Below, piece after piece: positions 1 through 5,612 of a stretch of 24,950 nucleotides of DNA (positions are counted from its first letter, which is position 1; each line of letters opens with the position of its first letter). Below the pieces are notes generated by a model that worked only from the letters and a program-made list of their open reading frames with translations, was not told the origin of the DNA and made no database searches. This DNA comes from a virus: the IMG/VR virus record IMGVR_UViG_3300030333_007532, positions 1 through 24,950 of that record, one strand, 5' to 3'. The translations under genes were made by a program, and so were the position numbers.

Positions 1-116
1 TCATATAGGAACTAACCATTAAAACCAAAAACAAAAAAATGGTCGGCGGCTGTTAGTTTTATAGGCCTTTTTAATTTATTCTTCCCCATTTACAACCACT
101 AAACAACAAAAAACAA
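1..116. other. AT-rich stretch with no supported gene
   Basis: This is the non-coding sequence downstream of the minus-strand glycosyltransferase. It holds several A and T runs and a small GC patch around 43-52. I see no convincing terminator hairpin. A 25-codon minus-strand frame (12-89) exists but has no clear support. Confidence 0.4.
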
Positions 117-848
117 TTAATTAGCGGCCGACAAGGCTGCTTTGATAACCTCTGCCTTTTGGGCATTCGTGCGCATAACGTATTTATCGAGGGGGAAGCC
201 CGAAGTGTCGCATTTTACCCCCCTTATAACGCGATGATCTTTTTTAGAGCGGTCAAATATCTCCAAAGTTTCGGGGTGTACTGGCGAACAAGCATGGAAA
301 ACCCAATTGCCGACCTCATGATTGAAATAATTCTCATGATATACTTTAACTAGGTCTTTGTATTTGCTGTATTCTTTATGGAAGATCTGCTGTATGGCTG
401 TTTGCTCCCAGCTCCTTTCCGTATGGAGTATTGTTTCTTCGTAATCTATGACTTTATTGAGCAGTTCTATCATCTCAGGAGTATTCTTCATTAAAAATGC
501 TCCTGTATTGACATTCAAAAACTTATTCATAGTCTTATGCACGGTGACTCCGTCACCACATATGAGCAAATGCTTTTTGGGGAAGAGTTTTGTTAGTTTG
601 AATATATCCCTTGTGTCATCTATAAAGACGGCATCTCCATCTAAAAAAAATACATACTCATATTTGTTTGATTTGAGTAATTCCAGCGTCGAATACATCT
701 TATTCCAAGCAGGGTGACGACCATTATCCCTGCCTACGTGCAATACGTATTCAGCGCCAAATTTTTTAGCGTATTTTTCGTTTACAGGTCGGACTATGGA
801 CAGTATTTCGCTATAATTGTCGCATACCGACTGCAAGAAGGCATTCAC
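117..848 (-). CDS. Glycosyltransferase, GMA12/MNN10 (GT34)-like
   Basis: Probably transfers a sugar from a nucleotide-sugar donor to a glycan or protein. The 243-residue protein has the family layout: a PAWNKM segment near residue 46, a hydrophobic strand ending in FFLDGDAVF (about residues 67-75) that supplies the metal-binding DxD, NTGAFLM (about 115-121), a WEQTAIQQIF helix (about 147-156), and a late NWVFHACS where the family has a conserved His. There is no signal peptide or membrane helix, so it should act in the cytoplasm. The start is GTG at 848, with an in-frame TAG just upstream. It sits in a region rich in glycan genes and could modify virion proteins or host surface sugars. The fold is confident; the substrate is unknown. 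Confidence 0.75.
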   Translation of the reverse strand: MNAFLQSVCDNYSEILSIVRPVNEKYAKKFGAEYVLHVGRDNGRHPAWNKMYSTLELLKSNKYEYVFFLDGDAVFIDDTRDIFKLTKLFPKKHLLICGDGVTVHKTMNKFLNVNTGAFLMKNTPEMIELLNKVIDYEETILHTERSWEQTAIQQIFHKEYSKYKDLVKVYHENYFNHEVGNWVFHACSPVHPETLEIFDRSKKDHRVIRGVKCDTSGFPLDKYVMRTNAQKAEVIKAALSAAN

Positions 849-883
849 ACTTATATTCTACGAAATATAAGCGTAGACTTAAA

Positions 884-1120
884 TTATTCTTCTGGAGCTT
901 CTTCGGTATCGGATACGCCGTTTTCGTCGTATAATCTTTGATTTGTGACACTAGTGAGATCTAATCCGTGGCCTAGATCGCCTACGTTTTCTTCGCTAAG
1001 ATTAACTGATTCTGAGATAGTATAATCTACTACATCTTCATCCCTAACGGCAGTAACATCAATATCTTTCCAAGACGTGTCGTTGGTATAAACTCTATAA
1101 ACTTCGTTTACTTTAGCCAT
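884..1120 (-). CDS. Small acidic hypothetical protein
   Basis: I do not recognise this 78-residue protein. It is acidic, with several D/E pairs and a C-terminal DTEEAPEE tail, and has no Cys, membrane helix or signal. The frame extends to a GTG at 1141, but that codon overlaps a promoter-like element (1127-1137). The ATG at 1120 (MAKVNEVYRVY) is therefore preferred and would give a nearly leaderless mRNA. It is divergent from the next gene, with only about 50 bases between the two starts. It may be a small structural or regulatory phage protein, but nothing in the sequence decides this. Confidence 0.6.
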   Translation of the reverse strand: MAKVNEVYRVYTNDTSWKDIDVTAVRDEDVVDYTISESVNLSEENVGDLGHGLDLTSVTNQRLYDENGVSDTEEAPEE

Positions 1121-1126
1121 GATATC

Positions 1127-1137
1127 ATAAGTTACAC
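1127..1137 (-). promoter_or_regulatory. GTGTA-type promoter element, minus strand
   Basis: Reads GTGTAACTTAT on the minus strand, ending 6 bases before the ATG at 1120. It is one of about ten similar elements before genes that follow non-coding gaps. Confidence 0.45.
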
Positions 1138-1155
1138 TCACTTTTGCATTTTTCG

Positions 1156-1166
1156 GTGTATAATAC
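1156..1166 (+). promoter_or_regulatory. GTGTATAATAC promoter element
   Basis: GTGTATAATAC contains a perfect TATAAT (1159-1164) and lies back-to-back with the minus-strand element at 1127-1137. A start site about 7 bases downstream would leave roughly 3 untranslated bases before the ATG at 1174. Confidence 0.55.
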
Positions 1167-1173
1167 TTATGAG

Positions 1174-1590
1174 ATGGACATAAAAGACATCCTTGGCAAT
1201 TTGGAATACGAAATCTGCTTTTCTAAGAAAAGAAGGGGACCTAAGTCCGCAGCGCAAACCCCAGCTAAGCCTAGCGAAAGGAAGAAGGGATCAAGTAAGA
1301 ATCGTCCCGGAAGTGCCTCCAAGGAGGGTCCATCCATTAAGTTCTCAGACTCTACAACTCAAGCATTAAAAAACAAGGTAGCGGAACACAACAAAAAGTA
1401 CCCATCAAAGAAAGTAACTCTCTCACAACTGAAAAAAGTTTACAGAAGAGGAGCAGGGGCTTTCTCACGCTCTCATAGACCCGGCCAGTCGCGCGCAGGA
1501 TGGGCTATGGCGAGAGTTAATATGTTTTTGAAGATGAGAGCAGGTAAGAAAGTAAAACAGTCTTACAGAGACGCTGACGGCGATATATAG
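1174..1590 (+). CDS. Conserved basic phage protein, DUF5824-like
   Basis: A 138-residue, strongly basic protein. The first half is a low-complexity Lys/Arg/Ser/Pro linker (KKRRGPKSAAQ onward), probably disordered. The C-terminal part carries the compact motif YRRGAGAFSRSHRPGQSRAGWA followed by ARVNMFL and YRDADGDI. From memory this resembles a short domain seen in large DNA viruses and phages (DUF5824-type); no function is established. The frame is open from 1144, but the ATG at 1174 (MDIKDILGNLEYE) fits the promoter element just upstream and there is no Shine-Dalgarno. It converges with the FkbM gene, leaving 1 base between them. A nucleic-acid-binding or virion-packaged role is plausible but inferred. 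Confidence 0.65.
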   Translation: MDIKDILGNLEYEICFSKKRRGPKSAAQTPAKPSERKKGSSKNRPGSASKEGPSIKFSDSTTQALKNKVAEHNKKYPSKKVTLSQLKKVYRRGAGAFSRSHRPGQSRAGWAMARVNMFLKMRAGKKVKQSYRDADGDI

Positions 1591-1591
1591 C

Positions 1592-2194
1592 CTACCTAAA
1601 ACAATAGAAATCAAACCTTTCATTGTGGACAATATACCCTTTGCCCTTAAAAAGGTCTTTTAGTTTGTCTTTTGAGTCTTCGCTCAGATGTCTATGCTCA
1701 ATTTTCATCATTGTAGGTAAAACATCCCAAGAATAAGCTTCAAGTACATTCAATTCATGCCCTTCGGTATCAACTTTCAAGTAATCAACCTTATCAATAC
1801 CTAAATCTTCAATAAGAGTGTCTAGTTTTTTGCATTTCACTTTTATTTTTTCGTGGAGAATGTTTTTACCTTCAGGAGACTCCATAAGCCCAATTCCATT
1901 CATCCCTTTATGGTCTTTTGAAATAACATGACCAACGCCCGTCATCCACTCCTCGAAAATTAAATTATCAACAGCGGCCTCATCTTCTGCTAATTTAGGA
2001 ACCGCGAACTCAATTTCTCCGTCGTAGTCTGTTATTGCGAGGTTTAAGCTATTAATTGGGTAATCTTCATTCTGCTTTTTCATTTTAGCGAAGATTTTAG
2101 GAACGGCCTCGATCATAACGCCTTTCCACCCGTTTTTAGCTAATTGAAGACAAGTATCAAAACAATTAGACCCGATTTCAATGAATTGCTTCAC
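1592..2194 (-). CDS. FkbM-family SAM-dependent methyltransferase
   Basis: A class I methyltransferase that most likely O-methylates a sugar hydroxyl. The N-terminal strand IEIGSNCFDTCLQLA (about residues 5-19) is the SAM-binding glycine region. GWKGVMIEAVP (about 23-33) supplies the acidic ribose-binding residue. NLAITDYDGEIEF (about 51-63) and the signature VDYLKVDTEGHELNVLEA follow in the order typical of Methyltransf_21. At 200 residues it has the normal domain length, starting almost directly at motif I. The start is GTG at 2194, with a TATAAT-like box only a few bases upstream, implying a very short leader. Methyl capping of sugars fits the nearby glycosyltransferases. The family call is strong; the acceptor is unknown. 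Confidence 0.85.
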   Translation of the reverse strand: MKQFIEIGSNCFDTCLQLAKNGWKGVMIEAVPKIFAKMKKQNEDYPINSLNLAITDYDGEIEFAVPKLAEDEAAVDNLIFEEWMTGVGHVISKDHKGMNGIGLMESPEGKNILHEKIKVKCKKLDTLIEDLGIDKVDYLKVDTEGHELNVLEAYSWDVLPTMMKIEHRHLSEDSKDKLKDLFKGKGYIVHNERFDFYCFR

Positions 2195-2199
2195 TGAAA

Positions 2200-2210
2200 A
2201 TATTATATGC
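2200..2210 (-). promoter_or_regulatory. TATAAT-like promoter element, minus strand
   Basis: Reads GCATATAATAT on the minus strand, with a perfect TATAAT. The predicted start site falls 1-2 bases before the GTG at 2194. It is a looser match to the GTGTA group. Confidence 0.4.
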
Positions 2211-2230
2211 TATTTGAAACGCAGCGACTA

Positions 2231-2536
2231 TTAAGAGTACAAGCCGGTTAGCGAAGTGGGTCTAAAACTAGCGTCAAACGGGTCTTTCACGAAACTTCTT
2301 CTAGTCCCTTCTTTTGTGTGAGCTGGTTTTTCCCAAGTAGTGAGGCCATACTCAAACATGCCCTTATTAAGCTCTCTAACTAAATGGTCGTAGAGTAAGT
2401 GATGGTTGGCTACCCCACTCCCAAGCAATCCAGTAATCTGAGGAGCGTAGCCAGTTGCGTAAAATCCAGAAGCGTCTGTCCTAGCGCTAATTAGCGATAA
2501 AAGTTCTTTCGGATTTTTTCCATTGTATACCGGCAT
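2231..2536 (-). CDS. Hypothetical phage protein
   Basis: I do not recognise this 101-residue protein. It is soluble, without Cys or membrane helices, with a Gly/Ala/Tyr-rich middle (ASGFYATGYAPQITGLLGSG), a helical segment (NHHLLYDHLVRELNKGMFEYG) and a C-terminal DPFDASFRPTSL. The ATG at 2536 is preceded by the element GTGTAAATAC, 4 bases away. It lies in the minus-strand run with two conserved small phage proteins, so a minor virion or morphogenesis role is possible. Confidence 0.6.
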   Translation of the reverse strand: MPVYNGKNPKELLSLISARTDASGFYATGYAPQITGLLGSGVANHHLLYDHLVRELNKGMFEYGLTTWEKPAHTKEGTRRSFVKDPFDASFRPTSLTGLYS

Positions 2537-2540
2537 AACT

Positions 2541-2550
2541 GTATTTACAC
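2541..2550 (-). promoter_or_regulatory. GTGTA-type promoter element, minus strand
   Basis: Minus strand reads AATTTAGTGTAAATAC just before the ATG at 2536. The AATTTAGTGTAA part recurs, on the plus strand, before the gene at 22717. Confidence 0.5.
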
Positions 2551-2563
2551 TAAATTTTTATTT

Positions 2564-2761
2564 TCAGTATATAATAACGCGAGCATCTACGTCTGGATCG
2601 GAATCTTCAGAGGCGTTTGATTTTTTTCTTTTCCATTCGGCCATACAGATGGCATATCGCTGTTTTGTGTTGGAAAATTCATCATTCATAACCTCATCAC
2701 CCATACATCTATCGATGAAGTCATTTTTTGACTCGTCTTTTCTTTTTTTAGGAAGTGGCAT
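2564..2761 (-). CDS. Small conserved phage protein (RCM...EF...QRYAICM motif)
   Basis: A 65-residue protein starting MPLPKKRKDESKNDFIDRCM, followed by EFSNTKQRYAICMAEW. This layout (PLPK, E-S-x-x-D-F-x-x-R-C, E-F, Q-R-x-A-x-C, W) is a very common small phage family of unknown role, often encoded near head-protease or portal genes. The two Cys sit at fixed places in the family. The stop codon of the upstream gene overlaps its ATG (TAATG), so translation is probably coupled. The C-terminal tail (about 47-65) is acidic and specific to this phage. Family recognition is good; function is unknown. Confidence 0.75.
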   Translation of the reverse strand: MPLPKKRKDESKNDFIDRCMGDEVMNDEFSNTKQRYAICMAEWKRKKSNASEDSDPDVDARVIIY

Positions 2762-3390
2762 TATTTTTTAGGTGATAAAGATTTTTTAACCACTACTTCT
2801 TGCTTTTCTCCGTACTTGGATTTAGCTTTTTTCATCTGCTCTGGAGTAGGAGCGCCTTTATCTCCCTTTTTTCTCATTTTTTCGCCAGAGCCTTTTTTGA
2901 TTCTCTCTCTTTTCTTTTGGATATTTTCCCAAAGCCCTGCTTCGCAGTCGCAATCACAGCTACAGTCACATTCACAATCGCAGCCGCAATCATCACAGTC
3001 TTCTGCGTAAGCTAGAGATGGATTATCTTTAAGTAAATCATTTAAGTCAAAAATAGTGTGGCCATCCCAGTCATACCCCGGATGAGAGCCTTTCGTCATG
3101 TCGGTAACGCTTTTCTTGCTCCACATTTTACATGACCAATAACGAGCTTTTGTTTTTGGGCCGGGATTAGCGCAGTTGTGGCGAGCACGAAAATTTTTGC
3201 GTCTTTCGGGGTCGTCACGCTTAATTTCCATGTTTGGGTCGCCAAAATTAACCTTTACAATGTTGCCCTTCTCGTTTTTAACGTAAACTGAGAATTTTTT
3301 TGGCCCTTTTGGGGTACGAAAGGGCTTATTTAGGGTTTTTGCTTCGGCAACCATCCCTGCGATGTCGAATGTTGTGACTTTAGGCTTCAT
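2761..3390 (-). CDS. Conserved phage protein with Cys/Asp tract
   Basis: A 209-residue protein with three blocks. Residues about 31-92 carry FSVYVKN, KVNFGDPNMEIKRDDPERR and FRARHNC...KARYWSCKMW, a conserved domain seen in many tailed phages, often close to scaffold/protease genes. Residues 131-149 are a run in which nine Cys alternate mostly with Asp/Glu. Residues about 154-190 (ENIQKKRERIKKGSGEKMRKKG, then APTPEQMKKAKS) are a basic segment also widespread in phage proteins. The ATG at 3390 is preceded by GTGTAAAATAC; the stop overlaps the next start. Function is not established. The order of blocks suggests a modular virion or morphogenesis protein, and the Cys tract could bind metal. Confidence 0.7.
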   Translation of the reverse strand: MKPKVTTFDIAGMVAEAKTLNKPFRTPKGPKKFSVYVKNEKGNIVKVNFGDPNMEIKRDDPERRKNFRARHNCANPGPKTKARYWSCKMWSKKSVTDMTKGSHPGYDWDGHTIFDLNDLLKDNPSLAYAEDCDDCGCDCECDCSCDCDCEAGLWENIQKKRERIKKGSGEKMRKKGDKGAPTPEQMKKAKSKYGEKQEVVVKKSLSPKK

Positions 3391-3408
3391 TATTCGTTAA
3401 ATCCTGTT

Positions 3409-3419
3409 GTATTTTACAC
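3409..3419 (-). promoter_or_regulatory. GTGTAAAATAC promoter element, minus strand
   Basis: Reads GTGTAAAATAC on the minus strand, 18 bases before the ATG at 3390. It differs from the plus-strand element at 1156 by one base. The rest of the 3391-3554 gap shows nothing else I can support. Confidence 0.5.
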
Positions 3420-3554
3420 GTAAACCACTCGATTCTCGAAATCCCTATTGAACATTAGTCTAAATAGTTTTTATATTGGCTATTTTTACTTTTTATCACT
3501 TTTACGTACTGTACTTTTAAGGAAGAAGCATCAATAAAGGCGTAAATACAATTA

Positions 3555-3968
3555 TCAGAATACAATTTTGTCATGAGTTTGGATTGCTTTTTGTTGATCT
3601 TCGTAGCCCGCATCGGAGCCTTTCTTCAGGTAGCCCACACCACCATTTAAGTTCAATTTTTTCTCGATAGTGAGGAATTTTAGCTGCTGGTTGGGCACTA
3701 CCATTTTAGTTTTGCGGTCTGTCATGTAAAAAATAGTTCGGCGCAGACCAACGCGGACTACCCTTGCTTGTCTGCCCGAGATATAGATTATATCGTCATT
3801 TTCGATATCTTTTCCACAGAAAATAATCAAACCCTGCATAAAATTATGAAGAGTCTCCTTGAACAGCATCGCCGCAAAAGCTGCGGCTACAAACCAACCA
3901 TAAGTACCTATCACATGCTCGATAAGCTGCTTATGGGATGGATCGACTAGATGTGGGCCAAGAGTCAT
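3555..3968 (-). CDS. Minimal MscS-like membrane protein
   Basis: A 137-residue protein matching the pore-helix and beta-domain core of MscS mechanosensitive channels. A hydrophobic helix (about residues 17-36) leads into LHNFMQGLIIFCGKDIENDDII, closely like the NFISGLII...GD segment of MscS. ARVVRVGLRRTIFYMTDRKTKMVVPNQ follows the channel beta-domain, including the terminal VPN. MscS itself is about twice this length. The first two transmembrane helices and the large C-terminal cage domain are missing, leaving a one-helix protein. The ATG at 3968 has an AGGAGA ribosome site and a GTGTAATTAAA element upstream, so this looks like a real gene and not debris. It could form a small membrane oligomer or interfere with host channels (inference). 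Confidence 0.75.
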   Translation of the reverse strand: MTLGPHLVDPSHKQLIEHVIGTYGWFVAAAFAAMLFKETLHNFMQGLIIFCGKDIENDDIIYISGRQARVVRVGLRRTIFYMTDRKTKMVVPNQQLKFLTIEKKLNLNGGVGYLKKGSDAGYEDQQKAIQTHDKIVF

Positions 3969-3982
3969 TTGAGTTCTCCTAT

Positions 3983-3993
3983 TTTAATTACAC
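3983..3993 (-). promoter_or_regulatory. GTGTA-type promoter element, minus strand
   Basis: Reads GTGTAATTAAA on the minus strand, just upstream of an AGGAGA ribosome site for the MscS-like gene. A TATAAT at 4012-4017 on the plus strand probably serves the divergent glycosyltransferase gene. Confidence 0.45.
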
Positions 3994-4011
3994 TTTTCTG
4001 AGTGTTTTTAA

Positions 4012-4017
4012 TATAAT
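4012..4017 (+). promoter_or_regulatory. TATAAT -10 box before the GT25 cluster
   Basis: A perfect TATAAT lies 10 bases before the GTG at 4028. It would start transcription about 4 bases before that codon, which favours GTG 4028 over the in-frame start at 3938 that overlaps the divergent gene. Confidence 0.4.
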
Positions 4018-4027
4018 CTTTGTGTCG

Positions 4028-4816
4028 GTGCCTTCAGATAATTACAAAATATACTGCATAAATTTAGAGAAAGAAAAGCTTAGGAAAGAGAGGGTAACCA
4101 AGCTTTTATCTAAAGACGGCCTATTAAGCAGGTCTTTTTTCTTCAAGGCTATATGCAAAGACGATATTGATGAAGATTTTATGCGCTCTAACGGTTTTGA
4201 AGTTTTTCCTGACCTTTATTATGAGCCACTAAAAAGGCCTTGGTTTCTAAGAGGAGTAAATGTTGGTGAAATAGGGTGCGCTACAAGCCACTACTTTTGT
4301 TGGAAAAATTTTTTAGATTCCGATGCTGATTACGCTGTTTTCATGGAAGACGACAATTTTTGGGATGAGACTGGAGAATTAAAAAGAGAAATTGAGAACT
4401 TCATAGAATTTGCGGAAAAAGATAAAACTATTGACATGGTTTACTTTGGAAGGACTAGGCCCGACCATTGGGAGGATGTTAGAGAGGAAGAAGAATACTC
4501 TGATAATTATCTATTGGCAGATTACTCGTACAACACGCACTGCTATATGTTAACCAGACGAGGAGCTGAGAAAATAATCAACCAAAACCCAATGAAGAGC
4601 ATAATGCCATTAGATGAGTTACTGTGCTCTATGTTCATGGATGATCATCCGCATCCCCACATAAACAAACAATTTGAAGCCAATCTAAAAGTCTTAGCGA
4701 TCAAAAACTTTGACAAATATAAAGACGATGATAAATATTTGGGCTTTTGCTTTCAAACCATGGACGAAGGCATGTCCAAGACAGATATAAGTGATAGTGA
4801 TGTCTACGAATCTTAA
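4028..4816 (+). CDS. GT25 glycosyltransferase, collagen-galactosyltransferase-like (copy 1)
   Basis: About 262 residues. YKIYCINLEKEKLRKERV opens the GT25 fold. VGEIGCATSHYFCWKNF and YAVFMEDDNFW are the two family signatures, the EDD being the metal-binding site. Downstream, MPLDELLCSMFMDDHP and a late SKTDISDSDVYES echo the DEFLPVMF..HP and SDTETS segments of animal collagen beta-galactosyltransferases (COLGALT/GLT25D), not only bacterial LPS enzymes. The frame is open to 3938, but that would overlap the divergent MscS-like gene. GTG 4028 (or 4022) sits just after a TATAAT and directly before the conserved domain. It overlaps the next, paralogous gene. GT25 membership is confident; collagen-like acceptor choice is inference. 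Confidence 0.8.
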   Translation: MPSDNYKIYCINLEKEKLRKERVTKLLSKDGLLSRSFFFKAICKDDIDEDFMRSNGFEVFPDLYYEPLKRPWFLRGVNVGEIGCATSHYFCWKNFLDSDADYAVFMEDDNFWDETGELKREIENFIEFAEKDKTIDMVYFGRTRPDHWEDVREEEEYSDNYLLADYSYNTHCYMLTRRGAEKIINQNPMKSIMPLDELLCSMFMDDHPHPHINKQFEANLKVLAIKNFDKYKDDDKYLGFCFQTMDEGMSKTDISDSDVYES

Positions 4817-5612
4817 AGTATACTGCATAAACCTAGAGGAAGAAAAAGAGAAGAAAAAGAGGATTTCTGATCTAATAAGGAAAGAAGGTCTTGAAAAAGA
4901 CACCTTGTTTTTTAACGCTATACATTATAGCGAGATTAACGAACAGTTCCTCAAGGAAAACGACCTGAAAGTTTTTGATGAATGGTTTTTAGAGGGAACG
5001 AATTTAGAGTTTTACGCTAGAGATATTAAAAGTGGTGAGATAGGATGCGGGGCTAGTCACTATTTCTGTTGGAAAGCTTTTGCTGAATCTGGCGCAAAGT
5101 ACGGATTGTTTTTTGAGGATGATAATTACTGGGAGCAGCAAGGTATAGTTAAGAAGGTCGTAAAAGATTTCATATCCTTTAACAAGAATTATGGAGCGGA
5201 TTTATTTTATCTTTCTAGAATTATACCTCATATAGATAATTGCAGTGGGTTAAAGACAGTAGAGGAAGCTAATGAAGAAGTAGTAACAAGAGACATTGAC
5301 TATAATTATGTAATTCCTACTTATTCATATAATCTTAATGCATACGTTTTATCCAGAGAAGGTGTCAAAAAAGTTTTAGAGCAGAAGCCTAATCATAGTA
5401 TAATGACTCCTGACGAGATAATCCCTGCGATGTATTTCAAAGACATGCATAAACGTCACCCAAACATAGCTAAAAGATTTAAACCAACCCTGAAGGCTTT
5501 GGCTTTAGACGGCCCAGTCCTTGACGGAAGATTTGTTGGTGTGTGCACTCAAGCTGGAGGAGAAGGTATGACTAGTTCAACTGTAGACTCATCAGAGGAA
5601 TATAAAGGATGA
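4800..5612 (+). CDS. GT25 glycosyltransferase, collagen-galactosyltransferase-like (copy 2)
   Basis: About 270 residues and clearly a tandem paralogue of the preceding gene: LKVYCINLEEEKEKKKR, SGEIGCGASHYFCWKAF, YGLFFEDDNYW, a Tyr-rich middle, and a TPDEIIPAMYF segment aligning with the first copy's LDELLCSMF. The tail (GEGMTSSTVDSSEEY) aligns with the first copy's EGMSKTDISDSDVYES. The EDD metal site is intact. The frame begins at a GTG at 4791, but the ATG at 4800 places the start right before the conserved domain. It overlaps the end of copy 1 by 17 bases and the start of the next gene by 4 (ATGA), so the three form one translationally coupled unit. Acceptor unknown. Confidence 0.8.
   Translation: MSTNLKVYCINLEEEKEKKKRISDLIRKEGLEKDTLFFNAIHYSEINEQFLKENDLKVFDEWFLEGTNLEFYARDIKSGEIGCGASHYFCWKAFAESGAKYGLFFEDDNYWEQQGIVKKVVKDFISFNKNYGADLFYLSRIIPHIDNCSGLKTVEEANEEVVTRDIDYNYVIPTYSYNLNAYVLSREGVKKVLEQKPNHSIMTPDEIIPAMYFKDMHKRHPNIAKRFKPTLKALALDGPVLDGRFVGVCTQAGGEGMTSSTVDSSEEYKG

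Noticed and set aside
12-89. 25-codon minus-strand frame (MGKNKLKRPIKL start) at the left edge
   Set aside because: It is very short, has no clear ribosome site or promoter-like element, and no recognisable motif. It could be real but is not supported.
2816-3015. Plus-strand frames opposite the Cys/Asp tract, with Ser-Gln repeats
   Set aside because: The repeats are just the complement of the Cys/Asp codons, and no start signals exist.
3938-4027. Upstream extension of the first GT25 gene to an ATG at 3938
   Set aside because: It would overlap the divergent MscS-like gene and add about 30 residues without family similarity; a TATAAT lies inside it.
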